From NCBI RefSeq assembly GCF_900156455.1, contig NZ_FTNQ01000002.1:310001-374000 (forward strand): DNA of 64,000 bases, read 5' to 3'. The stretch is from Microbacterium sp. RURRCA19A. Its GTDB lineage: Bacteria > Actinomycetota > Actinomycetes > Actinomycetales > Microbacteriaceae. The notes beneath the pieces are model-generated. The model did no database searches, had not been told where the DNA came from, and worked only from the letters and a program-made list of their open reading frames with translations. Both the position numbers and the translations under genes were made by a program. Positions 1 to 9,012 of this stretch are shown here, in pieces; positions within the stretch are counted from its first letter, which is position 1; every line of letters begins with the position of its first letter.

Positions 1-1599
1 CTCCCGTCCCCCTGGCGACTCCGCGCGTGGACCGTGCTGATCGCGGTCCTGTCGGTCACGTTCCTCTACTGGGGATCGCTGAACGACCTCGAACACGTCC
101 TCGCCGCAGCGCTCGTCCTCATCGTCGACCGGTCGCTGCGCCCGCAGCGGGTGCCGGTCCGGGAGCAGCGCCTCATCGCCTTCGTGGTGGTGTGCGGGCT
201 CGGAGCGATCGATATCCTCACGTACCTCAGCCCGACCACGGGACCGTTCGGCAGCTCCGAGCCCGTGTCCGGTTCGTGGGTCGACGTGGCCGTGAACACC
301 GTCGTGGTGCTGGTCGTCGCGAACGGCATCCGGCGGGGACGCCGGTGGGCATGGGTGCTTCTGGTGGCGTACGGCATCCTGAACGCCCTTCTCCTCGCGC
401 TGGTGGCACTGCTGATCGTCGCGATCGGCACGGGGGCCGTCGAGGGCGCGGTCGACGTCGACCTCACCGTGACGCTCGCGTCGTCGGCGACGTGGACGAT
501 CGCCCTGGTCTATCTCGTCCTGGTGCGCGCCGCGTTCCGCGCACGCCCCAAGGCGGTCCTCGGCGACGCGCCTGCTCCGACCGTCGATGACGTGAAGGCG
601 GAGCTTCGCGCCAGCGGCGGCGGGACCCTGTCGTGGATGACGACGTGGGACGGCATGGCCTACGCCCGGTTCGGGCGGGGGATCGTCGCCTTCCAGCGCC
701 GGTCGGGGGTCGCGCTGGTGCTGGGTGACCCGCTCGGCCCCGAGGCGACCCGCGCGTCGACCGTGCGCGCGTTCGTCGAGCGCGCCGAGAACGCGGGGCT
801 CGCCCCCTGCTTCTTCAGCGCCGGAGAGGCGACCCGGGCTGCGGTCCCCGAGGGATGGCGCAGCATCGTCGTCGCGGACGACACGATCGTCGACCTCCCG
901 GGCCTGCAGTTCACGGGCAAAGCGTGGGGCGCGGTCCGCACGTCGCTGAACCGCGCCGAACGCGAGGGGATGACGTTCCGTCTGTCGCGTCTGGCCGACG
1001 AGACGTGGGGGGTGCGGCAGCAGCTGCGGGCCATCTCCGAGAGCTGGGTCGGCGACAAGGGGCTGCCGGAGATGGGGTTCACGCTCGGGACGCTCCACGA
1101 GGCCGGCGACCCCGAGGTGCGCGTCGCGCTGGCGGTCTCACCGGCCGGTGACGTGGATGGATTCCTGTCGTGGCTGCCGGTGTACGGCGAGGGCGGCGTG
1201 CGCGGGTGGACGCTGGATCTCATGCGCCGCCGCGACGGGGGATTCGGCCCGGTCATGGAGTATCTGATCGGATCCTCCGCGCAGCAGTTCTCGGCCGAGG
1301 GCGCGGAGGTGATGTCGCTGTCGGGGGCACCGCTCGCGCACGATTATCCGCCGGATGCCGGAGCGATCGCCGAGCTGCAGGAGCGCATGGCCTCGATGCT
1401 CGAGCCCGTCTACGGCTTCGCGTCGCTGCACCGGTTCAAGCAGAAGTTCCATCCTCGGTACGAGACGATGTACCTGCTGTATCGGGACGAAGCCGATCTC
1501 ACCCGCATCGGTGCCGCCCTGACCCGCGCATTCCTGCCGCACGCGACGCTGCGGCAGTTCGCCGCCGCGGGCGTGGACCTCGTGCGGACCGAACGGTAG
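1..1599 (+). CDS. DUF2156 / MprF-like phosphatidylglycerol lysyltransferase, 5' truncated
   Basis: The reading frame is open from the first base, so the true start lies upstream of the window. The visible N-terminal ~170 residues hold several hydrophobic membrane segments. The following ~340 residues match the cytosolic DUF2156 domain of MprF/LysX-type enzymes (for example the stretch around GTLSWMTTWDG and the LDLMRRR region), which transfer lysine from lysyl-tRNA to phosphatidylglycerol and so lower the negative charge of the membrane. The C-terminal portion ending in HRFKQKFHPRYE is typical of the family. The gene is followed convergently by cspA after 8 bp. The amino-acid donor and the lipid acceptor are inferred from family only. 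Confidence 0.82.
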   Translation, partial: LPSPWRLRAWTVLIAVLSVTFLYWGSLNDLEHVLAAALVLIVDRSLRPQRVPVREQRLIAFVVVCGLGAIDILTYLSPTTGPFGSSEPVSGSWVDVAVNTVVVLVVANGIRRGRRWAWVLLVAYGILNALLLALVALLIVAIGTGAVEGAVDVDLTVTLASSATWTIALVYLVLVRAAFRARPKAVLGDAPAPTVDDVKAELRASGGGTLSWMTTWDGMAYARFGRGIVAFQRRSGVALVLGDPLGPEATRASTVRAFVERAENAGLAPCFFSAGEATRAAVPEGWRSIVVADDTIVDLPGLQFTGKAWGAVRTSLNRAEREGMTFRLSRLADETWGVRQQLRAISESWVGDKGLPEMGFTLGTLHEAGDPEVRVALAVSPAGDVDGFLSWLPVYGEGGVRGWTLDLMRRRDGGFGPVMEYLIGSSAQQFSAEGAEVMSLSGAPLAHDYPPDAGAIAELQERMASMLEPVYGFASLHRFKQKFHPRYETMYLLYRDEADLTRIGAALTRAFLPHATLRQFAAAGVDLVRTER

Positions 1600-1607
1600 C
1601 GCCGGGC

Positions 1608-1814
1608 TCAGAGGGGGCGGATGTTCTCCGCCTGCAGGCCCTTCGGGCCCTGTGCCACGTCGAACTCGACGCGCTGGTTCTCTTCGAGCGAGCGGTAGCC
1701 GCCCGACTGGATGGCGCTGTAGTGGGCGAAGACGTCCTGGCCGCCCTCATCGGGCGCGATGAAGCCGAAACCCTTCTCCGAGTTGAACCACTTGACCGTG
1801 CCCTGCGTGCTCAT
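1608..1814 (-). CDS. cspA: Cold-shock protein, CspA family
   Basis: A 68-residue single cold-shock domain that binds single-stranded nucleic acid and acts as an RNA chaperone. Both RNA-binding motifs are present: KGFGFI (RNP1, residues ~14-19) and VFAHYSAI (RNP2, ~28-35). It has the short N-terminal [11 protein letters not shown] sequence of actinobacterial CspA. It stands alone with about 320 bp of upstream DNA, which is usual for genes controlled through a long 5' leader. Length and motifs leave little doubt about the family. Confidence 0.95.
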   Translation of the reverse strand: MSTQGTVKWFNSEKGFGFIAPDEGGQDVFAHYSAIQSGGYRSLEENQRVEFDVAQGPKGLQAENIRPL

Positions 1815-2133
1815 CGACGTGCCGTTTCCCGTTTGCGCCGGCGCCCAGCGCGCCGATCAGTGCTCACGCTAACGGGTGGTGCCCGGACAGCGCACCGGCC
1901 CGTGACAGAAACGTTGCACGGCGTCACGGAGGTGATCTGGCCCTTAAGCCCATACGACGCCCGGGCTGAGCAGAAGCTCGAAGCCCGGGCGTCGACGGAT
2001 CCCCCCGGATATGTCACGCGAGGCGTGACGGCGATAACTGTACCGCCGCGCACGCCCTTCGCGCGACACGAAAGCTGTGAATTCTTCACGTATGACGATG
2101 ATCTGTGATAGTCGGTCGTCATAGAATCCGCGT
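1815..2133. other. Intergenic region between cspA and the GntR gene
   Basis: About 320 bp with no gene. It holds the divergent promoters of cspA (minus) and the GntR regulator (plus). Visible structure: a 13-bp perfect inverted repeat at 1955-1967 / 1982-1994 with a nested 4-bp stem in its loop; a 7-bp inverted repeat GTCACGC-GAG-GCGTGAC at 2013-2029; and GTGAA-TTC-TTCAC at about 2076-2088. The last two are candidate operators for the GntR protein. Confidence 0.6.
1955..1994. terminator. Strong hairpin (possible terminator or leader structure)
   Basis: Perfect 13-bp arms CGACGCCCGGGCT / AGCCCGGGCGTCG enclose a loop that itself contains GAGC-AGAA-GCTC. No T-run follows on either strand, so it may be an mRNA leader structure for cspA instead of a terminator. 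Confidence 0.4.
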
Positions 2134-2751
2134 GTGGACGAGCGGCGACAGCCTTCCGCCCTCGTCGACGAGGCATATGCGGCCCTCGGCGAGGCGATCG
2201 TCGACGGGCGCCTGCGGCCCGGAGACCGACTGCGTGACGTCGAACTCGCCGCCCGGATGGGAATCTCCCGAACCCCCGTGCGCGAGGCGTTGCAACGACT
2301 CGCGGCGATCCGTCTGGTCGAGATCGCCCCCCACCGTTTCACCCGCGTGACGTCGCCGAGCGACAAGGAGATCGCGGACATGCAGGACTACGCGGTCCAC
2401 ATGATCGCGATGACCATGCACCTGGCTCTTCCCCGTTGTTCCGATGACGACATCGCGGAGGGCGCCCGACTGCTCGGTGTCCTCGTGGACGCCGCGCGCG
2501 CAGACTCGTCTCCCGCGTACGTCGATGCGGGGTACGCGCTCCTCGCCCACTTCACGCGCGCCTCGGAGAACATCGTGCTGATCGAGACGTTGAAGCAGAC
2601 CGCCTTCCTGCTGCGGCGGAACCTGCGCGGCTGGATGTGTGCGCACGTCGAGGGCTGCGAGGAGCTGTTCCTCCTCCTCGCGGACGGGATCCGGGAGCGT
2701 GACACGGCACGGTCGGCACACCTGTGGCTGCGGCTGCACGGCCTGTACTGA
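2134..2751 (+). CDS. GntR-family transcriptional regulator (FadR-type)
   Basis: 205 residues, GTG start. The N-terminal winged helix-turn-helix is clear: AYAALGEAIVDGRLRPGDRL followed by ELAARMGISRTPVREALQRL (residues ~12-55). The rest is an alpha-helical ligand-binding domain of FCD type, containing histidines that could bind metal or acid ligands. It is monocistronic and reads away from cspA. Inverted repeats just upstream (GTCACGC-GAG-GCGTGAC) suggest autoregulation. The effector and targets are unknown; the next gene (GNAT) is in the same direction but 59 bp away. Confidence 0.85.
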   Translation: MDERRQPSALVDEAYAALGEAIVDGRLRPGDRLRDVELAARMGISRTPVREALQRLAAIRLVEIAPHRFTRVTSPSDKEIADMQDYAVHMIAMTMHLALPRCSDDDIAEGARLLGVLVDAARADSSPAYVDAGYALLAHFTRASENIVLIETLKQTAFLLRRNLRGWMCAHVEGCEELFLLLADGIRERDTARSAHLWLRLHGLY

Positions 2752-2810
2752 GTGCGCGGCCGCGAGCGCAAGGCATCCCGTCCCCCGGGCGGCCCCGCTA
2801 CCGTGACGCC

Positions 2811-3239
2811 ATGACCCGTATCGAGCTCCGAGATCTCCGTGACGACGACCGGGATGCCGTGTATGCGGTGCTGCGCGCGAGCGCGTCGACGTGGCCGCGC
2901 GGGCAGGTCGCCGATCGCGCGGCGTTCGACGCGTGGGTGGATGCCGACCGGGTCACGGCCCGCACGATCGTGGACGGCGACGAGGTGGTGGGGCTCGCCG
3001 TGACCCTCGACGTCGATGGGGAGCGCGAGGCCCTGCTCGCGGTGTCGCCCGAGACCTCCCGGGAGGCGGCGACCGAGGCGCTCCGGCTGCTCACGATCGC
3101 CGAGCCCGAGCGCCCGCTGTACGCGTGCGTCGCGGCCGACGACGACCCCTCGCACGACACGCTGGCCGGGCTGGGCTTCGTCGAGCACGGGCGCGACGGG
3201 GCGGACATCGTCTACGTGCTGCCGCCGACCCTGGAGTGA
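2811..3239 (+). CDS. GNAT-like N-acetyltransferase
   Basis: 142 residues. The N-terminus MTRIELRDLRDDDRDAVYAVL is the usual beginning of GNAT-fold acetyl-CoA-dependent acetyltransferases. The C-terminal LAGLGFVEHGRDGADIVYVL matches the last strands of the fold, where the family typically reads LxGLGF. The acetyl-CoA loop is poorly conserved, so the enzyme may be divergent or its substrate unusual. The ATG at 2811 was chosen because the longer frame upstream lacks protein-like composition. The gene is convergent with the phosphohydrolase on the minus strand, with a 10-bp gap. Confidence 0.65.
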   Translation: MTRIELRDLRDDDRDAVYAVLRASASTWPRGQVADRAAFDAWVDADRVTARTIVDGDEVVGLAVTLDVDGEREALLAVSPETSREAATEALRLLTIAEPERPLYACVAADDDPSHDTLAGLGFVEHGRDGADIVYVLPPTLE

Positions 3240-3249
3240 TCCGCTGACC

Positions 3250-4254
3250 TCAGCGGCGTGACAGGACGGCGACGACGGGGCGGTGATCGCTGCCGGCGTC
3301 GTCGAAGTCGGTGCGCACCTCGAAGCCGCGCACGATCCACGCCGAGCCGACGAGGACGTGGTCGATCGGGGCGGCGAGCGCCGCGGGCATCGAGGTGGGC
3401 CACGTGCCGCGGGCGGCCGCGCCCGCCTGTTGGGCGGCATCCCGGCACTCGCCGACGGCAGCGCCGTCGCGCCCGAGACCCGACAGGTGATCGAGCGTGG
3501 AGTTGAGGTCGCCGGCGACGATGACGTCCGGCCCCGTGCACTGCGCGGCGACCCAGTTGATGCCGGTCGACCACTCGTCGATGATGAACGGCAGCGGAGG
3601 CAGCGGGTGAGCGGCGACGAGGGTCGGCCCCGTGCCGTCGACGGGTCGCCAGACGCCGCTCGGCGCACCCGGCGTCGATCCTGCGGCGGGGTCGAGGACG
3701 TACGGGCCGAGCGCGTCCGCGACCAGGAGCGAGGTCGGCACCGGGCGATCACCGGGTGCGGCGTCCACGGTCGCGGCCGTCATCCGGATCCCGTCGCGCT
3801 CCAGGATGCCGACGACCTCCGCCGCCGCGTCCGCATCGGTCTCCGGCAGGCTGACGACGTCGGCCCCGCTTTCGCGGACGAGCCGGGCGATGGCCTCCGG
3901 CGGTGCGCCGCCGCCGTAGGTGTTCCAGAGGGCGACGGTCAGGTCGCCCTCGGCCGTCGATCCGCCGAAGCCGCGCGCGAGGAGCACGGCGCCGTTGCCG
4001 AGCGCGGCCGCTCCGAGCGCGATCGCGAGACCGAGGGCGACGGCGGCCCGCCGACGCAGGAGAGCGACGATCCCGGCCACGACGGCGAGCGCGGCGCAGC
4101 CGATCGCCACCGGTGCACGGAAGGAGATCAGCAGGGCCATGCCCTGCCACCGTTCCGCACCGATGAGCTGCGGCCAGACGACGAGGGCGGCGAGGAGGCC
4201 CGCCACGAGGAGTGTGACCAGGAGCGGGAGGCGGCGGCGCGCGGCGGTCGGCAT
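3250..4254 (-). CDS. Membrane-anchored endonuclease/exonuclease/phosphatase-family protein
   Basis: 334 residues from the ATG that begins MPTAARRRLPLL. Three hydrophobic segments in the first ~95 residues anchor it in the membrane, and the EEP-fold catalytic domain follows. Visible catalytic motifs: LWNTYGGG (Asn of the first strand), SLPETDAD (metal-binding Glu), VAGDLNS (the conserved GDxN) and DHVLVG...GSDHRPVVA (the SDH motif at the end). Such proteins cleave phosphodiesters of nucleic acids or phospholipids outside the cell. The substrate is not predictable here. It is divergent from the copper operon and shares the intergenic CsoR operator region. Confidence 0.82.
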   Translation of the reverse strand: MPTAARRRLPLLVTLLVAGLLAALVVWPQLIGAERWQGMALLISFRAPVAIGCAALAVVAGIVALLRRRAAVALGLAIALGAAALGNGAVLLARGFGGSTAEGDLTVALWNTYGGGAPPEAIARLVRESGADVVSLPETDADAAAEVVGILERDGIRMTAATVDAAPGDRPVPTSLLVADALGPYVLDPAAGSTPGAPSGVWRPVDGTGPTLVAAHPLPPLPFIIDEWSTGINWVAAQCTGPDVIVAGDLNSTLDHLSGLGRDGAAVGECRDAAQQAGAAARGTWPTSMPAALAAPIDHVLVGSAWIVRGFEVRTDFDDAGSDHRPVVAVLSRR

Positions 4255-4305
4255 CCCCACAGTGAAGCGGAGTCCGATGAATGTTCGCCGGATCGGCCCC
4301 CCCGC

Positions 4306-4322
4306 ATACCCTAGGGGGGTAT
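4306..4322. promoter_or_regulatory. CsoR-type copper operator
   Basis: ATACCC-TAGGG-GGGTAT: 6-bp inverted arms with a G/C-run centre, directly in front of the CsoR gene. This matches the pseudo-palindromic C/G-tract operators of CsoR repressors. Its position, overlapping the upstream ATG (4321), supports leaderless or very short-leader transcription and autoregulation of csoR-copZ-copA. Confidence 0.7.
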
Positions 4323-4332
4323 GGTATCCAGC

Positions 4333-4614
4333 ATGCACGGATACGACGGACACAAAGACGACCTGCAGAAGCGGCTGCGCCGTGTCGAAGGGCAGGTGCG
4401 CGGAATCGCGCGGATGGTCGACGAAGACAAGTACTGCATCGACATCCTCACGCAGGTGTCCGCCGCGACGAAGGCGCTCGAGACCGTCGCCCTGTCGCTC
4501 CTGTCCGACCACCTCAGCCACTGCGTCGCCGAGGCCAGCGCGGAGGGCGGCCAGGTCGCCGCCGAGAAGATCCGCGAAGCCAACGACGCCATCGCCCGGC
4601 TCGTCCGGTCCTGA
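4333..4614 (+). CDS. csoR: Copper-sensing transcriptional repressor CsoR
   Basis: 93 residues from the ATG at 4333; an ATG at 4321 would add four residues but sits inside the operator. DUF156 four-helix protein that releases DNA on binding Cu(I). The ligands are all present with canonical spacing: Cys35 (YCIDIL), His60 and Cys64 (DHLSHC). The RRVEGQVRGI helix is the family signature. It is the first gene of an operon with a CopZ-like chaperone (17 bp downstream) and CopA, so its job is derepression of copper efflux. Confidence 0.92.
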   Translation: MHGYDGHKDDLQKRLRRVEGQVRGIARMVDEDKYCIDILTQVSAATKALETVALSLLSDHLSHCVAEASAEGGQVAAEKIREANDAIARLVRS

Positions 4615-4630
4615 CCCCGAGGAGAACACC

Positions 4631-4918
4631 ATGAACGACCGCATCGATCTCGGCCTCCGCGAGGCCGTGGCATCCACTCCCCTGCCGGAAGGCGCGGTGA
4701 TCCAGGAGATCGGCGTGACCGGAATGACGTGCGCGCACTGCGTCCGCAGCGTCACCGAGGAGATCTCCGAGATCGCGGGGGTGCAGGGCGTGTCCGTCGA
4801 CCTGCGCGTCGGCGACGTCTCGCGCGTCACGATCGCCAGCGAGACCCCGCTCGCCGCCGCCCTCGTGCGCGACGCCGTCGAGGAGGCCGGTTACACCCTG
4901 GCGGCCGATCCGGCATGA
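4631..4918 (+). CDS. Heavy-metal-associated (HMA) copper chaperone, CopZ-like
   Basis: 95 residues with a single HMA ferredoxin-like domain. The metal site is MTCAHC (residues ~36-41), and EAGYTL near the C-terminus is the conserved last strand. About 25 extra residues precede the domain, longer than a minimal CopZ. It delivers Cu(I) to CopA and perhaps to CsoR. A good ribosome site (GAGGAG) lies before the start. The stop overlaps the copA start (ATGA at 4915-4918), so the two are translationally coupled. Confidence 0.88.
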   Translation: MNDRIDLGLREAVASTPLPEGAVIQEIGVTGMTCAHCVRSVTEEISEIAGVQGVSVDLRVGDVSRVTIASETPLAAALVRDAVEEAGYTLAADPA

Positions 4919-7122
4919 GCACCACCGACGTCGAGCTCGACATCACCGGGATGACGTGCGCCTCGTGCGCCACCCGGATCGAGCGGAAGCTCAACAAGCT
5001 CCCCGGCGTCGAGGCCTCCGTCAACTACGCCACCGAGAAGGCGCGCGTGCGCGGCGACGACCTCGACCCGGCGGACCTCATCGCGGTCGTCGAGGCCGCG
5101 GGATATGCGGCCGCCGTGCCCGCCCCGCCCGTGCCGGAAGAGGTCACGACCGACGCCGAGACCGACGCCCTCCGCCGGCGGCTGCTCATCAGCCTCGCTC
5201 TGGCCGCGCCGGTCGCGCTGCTGTCGATGATCCCCCCGCTGCAGTTCGAGAACTGGCAGTGGCTCGCGCTCACGCTCACCGCCCCCGTCGCGGTATGGGG
5301 CGCGTGGCCGTTCCACCGCGCGGCCGCGGTCAACGCCCGCCACGGCGCCGTCACGATGGACACGCTCATCAGCCTCGGCGTCATCGCCGCGTTCGGCTGG
5401 TCGCTGTACGCCCTGTTCTTCGGCGGGGCCGGCATGCCCGGGATGACGATGAGCTTCACGCTCTTCGGCGCACCCACCGCCGGCGCGCACGAGATCTACC
5501 TCGAGGTCGCCGCCCTCGTGACCGTGTTCCTCCTCGCCGGCCGCTACGCGGAAGCGCGAGCGCGCACGGCCTCGGCCAGCGCACTGAAGGCGCTGCTGAG
5601 CCTCGGCGCGACCTCTGCCACGAAGCTCGACGAGGGCCGCGAACGGACCGTCCCGGTCGCGAGCCTCGTCGTCGGCGATGTCGTCGTCGTGCGTCCGGGC
5701 GAGAAGATCCCGTCCGACGGCCTGGTCGTCGACGGAACCTCGGCGGTGGATGCCGGCATGCTCACGGGCGAATCCGTTCCGGTGGAGGTGGGCCCGGGTG
5801 CCCGCGTCGTCGGCGCCACGATCAACGTCGGGGGCCGCCTGGTCGTCGAGATCACGCGCGTCGGCGCCGACACCGAACTCGCCCGCATGGGTCGCCTGGT
5901 CGAGGACGCGCAGACCGGCAAGGCCGAGGTGCAGCGTCTGGCGGACCGCGTGTCCGCGGTGTTCGTCCCCGTCGTGATCCTTCTGGCGATCGCGGCGTTC
6001 GTCGGGTGGCTCGTCGCGGGCGCCCCGCTCGAGCTGGCGTTCACCGCCGCCGTGGCGACGCTCATCATCGCCTGCCCGTGCGCCCTGGGACTCGCGACCC
6101 CGACCGCGCTGCTCGTGGGCACGGGACGCGGTTCGCAACTCGGCATCCTGATCCGCGGTCCGCAGGTGCTCGAGCAGACGCGCCGTGTCGACACGATCGT
6201 GCTCGACAAGACCGGCACCGTCACCACCGGCCGCATGGCCGTGGCCGACGTGATGCCCGTCGCGGGCGTCGACCGCGCCGAGCTGCTCGCCGTCGCCGCG
6301 GCCGTCGAGAGCGGTTCCGAGCACCCGGTGGGTCGCGCGATCGCCGCGGCCGCGGGCGCTGCGGCCCCCGTGGAGTCGTTCGCCGCGCACGCGGGGTACG
6401 GCGTCCAGGGTGTCGTGGACGGTTCCGCCGTCGTGGCCGGCCGGCCGTCGTGGCTGCGCGAGCAATGGAGCGTGGGGGCGGTGGCATCCGAGGTCGACGC
6501 CCTGTCGGCGCGCGGAACGGTCGTCGCCGTCGCGCGCAACGGGGAGTATCTCGGTGCGATCGTCGTCGCCGACACGGTGAAGCCGACGAGCGCCGAGGCG
6601 ATCGCGCGGTTCCGCCGCCTCGGCCTTCGACCGGTGCTCCTCACCGGCGACAACACGGCGACCGCCGCCCGCGTGGCATCCGAGGTCGGGATCGACGACG
6701 TCCGGGCCGAGGTGACGCCGGCCGAGAAACTCGAGGTCGTCCGCGCGCTCCAGGCCGAGGGCCGCGTCGTGGCGATGGTCGGCGACGGCGTCAACGACGC
6801 TGCGGCGCTCACCGCCGCGGACCTCGGTATCGCGATGGGCGGAGGGACGGATGCCGCGATCGCGGCGAGCGACGTCACGGTCGTCTCGGGCGATCTGCTC
6901 GTCGTCGCCGCCGCCGTGCGCCTCGCCCGCCGCACGCTCGGCACGATCAAGGGCAACCTGTTCTGGGCCTTCGCCTACAACGTCGCCGCGATCCCGGTGG
7001 CGATGGCCGGGCTGCTGAACCCGGTCGTCGCCGCCGCCGCGATGGCGCTGTCGTCGGTGTTCGTGGTCACCAACAGCCTGCGGCTGCGTCGGTTCCGCGC
7101 GGAACCGAGCGCGGCGCGCTGA
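4915..7122 (+). CDS. copA: Copper-exporting P1B-type ATPase
   Basis: 735 residues. Order: N-terminal HMA domain with MTCASC; membrane helices; actuator loop with TGES; membrane CPC motif (ACPCALGL); phosphorylation site DKTGT; nucleotide domain with the SEHPVG His-Pro pair; hinge [10 protein letters not shown]; two last helices with YN and MxxSS ([12 protein letters not shown]). This is the full P1B-1 Cu(I) exporter set. The last ~14 codons lie in a 42-bp stretch that is repeated at 9013-9054, so the present C-terminus (RAEPSAAR) probably comes from an inserted element and the older end read RAEPTP. Confidence 0.95.
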   Translation: MSTTDVELDITGMTCASCATRIERKLNKLPGVEASVNYATEKARVRGDDLDPADLIAVVEAAGYAAAVPAPPVPEEVTTDAETDALRRRLLISLALAAPVALLSMIPPLQFENWQWLALTLTAPVAVWGAWPFHRAAAVNARHGAVTMDTLISLGVIAAFGWSLYALFFGGAGMPGMTMSFTLFGAPTAGAHEIYLEVAALVTVFLLAGRYAEARARTASASALKALLSLGATSATKLDEGRERTVPVASLVVGDVVVVRPGEKIPSDGLVVDGTSAVDAGMLTGESVPVEVGPGARVVGATINVGGRLVVEITRVGADTELARMGRLVEDAQTGKAEVQRLADRVSAVFVPVVILLAIAAFVGWLVAGAPLELAFTAAVATLIIACPCALGLATPTALLVGTGRGSQLGILIRGPQVLEQTRRVDTIVLDKTGTVTTGRMAVADVMPVAGVDRAELLAVAAAVESGSEHPVGRAIAAAAGAAAPVESFAAHAGYGVQGVVDGSAVVAGRPSWLREQWSVGAVASEVDALSARGTVVAVARNGEYLGAIVVADTVKPTSAEAIARFRRLGLRPVLLTGDNTATAARVASEVGIDDVRAEVTPAEKLEVVRALQAEGRVVAMVGDGVNDAAALTAADLGIAMGGGTDAAIAASDVTVVSGDLLVVAAAVRLARRTLGTIKGNLFWAFAYNVAAIPVAMAGLLNPVVAAAAMALSSVFVVTNSLRLRRFRAEPSAAR
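7067..7108. repeat. Left 42-bp direct repeat of island (attL-like, inside copA)
   Basis: Forty-two bases identical to 9013-9054. The last 20 (7089-7108) form a perfect palindrome, TCGGTTCCGC / GCGGAACCGA. It codes for the copA residues around [13 protein letters not shown]. Confidence 0.85.
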
Positions 7123-7445
7123 CGCGGATATGACGAGGGAGATCTGCTCCGACGGAGCCGCCGGTCACCGGCCGGCCCTGGCCGCGATGCCGGATCTCCT
7201 TCGTTGCGCCCACATGCCGATACTCGTCGACGCCGAACGCGGCGCCTTCGCGCCCAGTGCAACTTCGGCCATAAGGACGTGCGAAGTCTCGAAGAGGTCA
7301 CAGCTCGGACCGGCCGCGGAGACCGAGCAGCCATGGCTTCCTGACCAAATACGTGTCAGAATAGAACCTGCCACCCGTTACGACGGGATCGGAAGAAGGC
7401 CTCAGAACCCCAGCCGGACGACTGGATCTGGGGCCCTTCGCTTTC
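7123..7445. other. Non-coding left part of the island
   Basis: About 320 bp after the copA stop without a convincing gene. Only a weak hairpin at 7395-7439 is seen, downstream of the DUF3800 gene. Confidence 0.5.
7395..7439 (-). terminator. Putative terminator of the island operon
   Basis: Nested inverted arms GAAGG...CCTTC and CCCCAG...CTGGGG lie just past the DUF3800 stop. There is no clear T-tract. Confidence 0.35.
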
Positions 7446-8036
7446 TCAAGACTCCAACGAGTCCACTGTCCGGCGCCGAAGCATCAGGGTCTCCTGCAAC
7501 GTCTCTAGGTGCGCCGGCTCGCCGAGCGCCGCAGAGTTGATCGCTCCCAAAAGAACATCGGCAATCCACAGAAGCGGTTCGTCGCCACCTCGCTGATGGG
7601 CAATCCGGACGCGGCTGTCGAGACCCTGGCCCTGCAATGCCACGATATGTTCGCGATCCCGGCTGTTCTGACTGGGGGAGCGGTCCTCGAGCAGGAGATC
7701 GAACACCTCCATGCCGACCATGTCGTGGTACAAGGCTTCGAGGCATTTGCGGCGGCAGCGCTCGTTCTTCTTCACCCGTTCGCTGAGGTGCGTAACCACG
7801 ACGGTCATCGGGGCGAGCTCTGAGATGCGGGAGACGATGGCGCGACGCCGCGACTCGCTCTCGTTGGTCCAGTGCAACTTGACCTGACCAGGCAGGGCGA
7901 GGGAGCGAAGCTGCTCCCGGATCTCATCGCACGCCTCGAGCGGGATGAGGGCGGCGCCGATGAGGTACTCCTGCCGCGTGCCGGAACGAACCGCCGACGA
8001 CTCGTCGACGAATGCCCGGAAGGAACTCAGCAACAC
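7446..8036 (-). CDS. DUF3800 domain-containing protein
   Basis: 196 residues, GTG start. The N-terminus FRAFVDESS (residues ~6-14) matches the acidic first-strand motif (usually YxDES) of DUF3800. The C-terminal third has LLWIADVLLGAIN, corresponding to the conserved tryptophan-aspartate helix (LQxADxxAG) of that family. DUF3800 proteins have an RNase H-like fold and recur near phage and defence genes, but their biochemical role is not settled. The gene lies 38 bp after the unknown upstream gene in the copA island, so the pair is probably co-transcribed. The codon usage is less GC-rich than the host genes. Confidence 0.68.
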   Translation of the reverse strand: MLLSSFRAFVDESSAVRSGTRQEYLIGAALIPLEACDEIREQLRSLALPGQVKLHWTNESESRRRAIVSRISELAPMTVVVTHLSERVKKNERCRRKCLEALYHDMVGMEVFDLLLEDRSPSQNSRDREHIVALQGQGLDSRVRIAHQRGGDEPLLWIADVLLGAINSAALGEPAHLETLQETLMLRRRTVDSLES

Positions 8037-8074
8037 CTTTCAACATTACGCTGGGGCACGGACACATCCCGGGG

Positions 8075-8869
8075 CTAGCGACCGTCGGAGCGAGCCTCAG
8101 ATTCCCCTTCTTCCGCACTTTGCGCGAGGAGAACGTCATAAACGTCGTCCCGGTAGGCGGGCTTGACCCGGTGGCGTACCCCACGTCGGACTTCACTGAC
8201 CAGTTCGGAAATCGTCGCAGCATGGCGGAACGAGCCCCCGACAGCGAAGTATGCGCGCGCCCACAGCTCGGGGTCTGCCGGGTGCCCGTGGGCCGCGAAC
8301 GCGCGAACGAGCTGCACGATCGCGTCCTTCCCGCGTCCTGACTTGAGGCCGTTGTATTCCTCCCGCTGAATAGCCTCTGCGGCCGCCAGTAGAACCGGGT
8401 TCACACGTTCCGCAGCCACCCCGGCGTGAAGGTTGAGCGCGCCCATCGCATCGAGCCAGACTCGGATGGCGTACTTTTCGTGGTGCACCATCACGAACAG
8501 TTTCTGCAGCCGTCCATCGTGAACGAGTTCGGCGACGAGGTCACAGTCCTCCTCCTCATTCGGTCGGAGCACCGTGATGGCCCGCTGGAGCGCCACGTCA
8601 TGAGGCAGCAGCTCATCGAGCCGTTGGATTTCTACGACGCTGAGCTTCGTGGGAGGCGCGGCGATGTGGTCAACGATCGAGCGGTCGAGGCTCGCACGGT
8701 CCTTGTACTGCTTCATGCTCGCCGTTGCGAACAGATACGGCTCCTCACCGAGCCACTCCCGGATGCGGGCGCTCTGCGGTGCCATCGCGGTCCCATGCTG
8801 GCCCCAGTCAGACAAGGTCATGCATGCGAGTGCTGTCACGACACTCATCGTGTCAGTGACCACCGACAT
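8075..8869 (-). CDS. Unknown island protein, partner of DUF3800 gene
   Basis: 264 residues from the ATG beginning MSVVTDTMSVV; an upstream TTG at 8962 would add 31 residues, and no strong ribosome site decides it. I do not recognise a family. It looks soluble and mainly alpha-helical, with acidic and arginine-rich patches, no signal peptide and one hydrophobic stretch near residues 6-18. The central segment RLDELLPHDVALQRAITVLRP and the C-terminal VRRGVRHRVKPAYRDDVYDVLLAQ look like helical repeats. It is the first gene of the island operon; a regulatory or effector role beside DUF3800 is only a guess. Confidence 0.6.
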   Translation of the reverse strand: MSVVTDTMSVVTALACMTLSDWGQHGTAMAPQSARIREWLGEEPYLFATASMKQYKDRASLDRSIVDHIAAPPTKLSVVEIQRLDELLPHDVALQRAITVLRPNEEEDCDLVAELVHDGRLQKLFVMVHHEKYAIRVWLDAMGALNLHAGVAAERVNPVLLAAAEAIQREEYNGLKSGRGKDAIVQLVRAFAAHGHPADPELWARAYFAVGGSFRHAATISELVSEVRRGVRHRVKPAYRDDVYDVLLAQSAEEGESEARSDGR

Positions 8870-9012
8870 GACCGTCTGTTCGCCCACATCTCGAGTACGG
8901 AGTCCATTAGCCGTGATGGTCGAGCTCCCGCCTCTGAGAAACGCGAAACCCGGGCCACACAATCAGCAGGAAGTCCCGGGTTCACTTCCTTCACCACCGC
9001 GATGGAGAGGCA

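Noticed and set aside
8944..8992. A tRNA-like CCCGGGTTC segment near the right end of the copA island
   Set aside because: The surrounding bases cannot form a tRNA T-arm or acceptor stem, so it is only a short inverted repeat.
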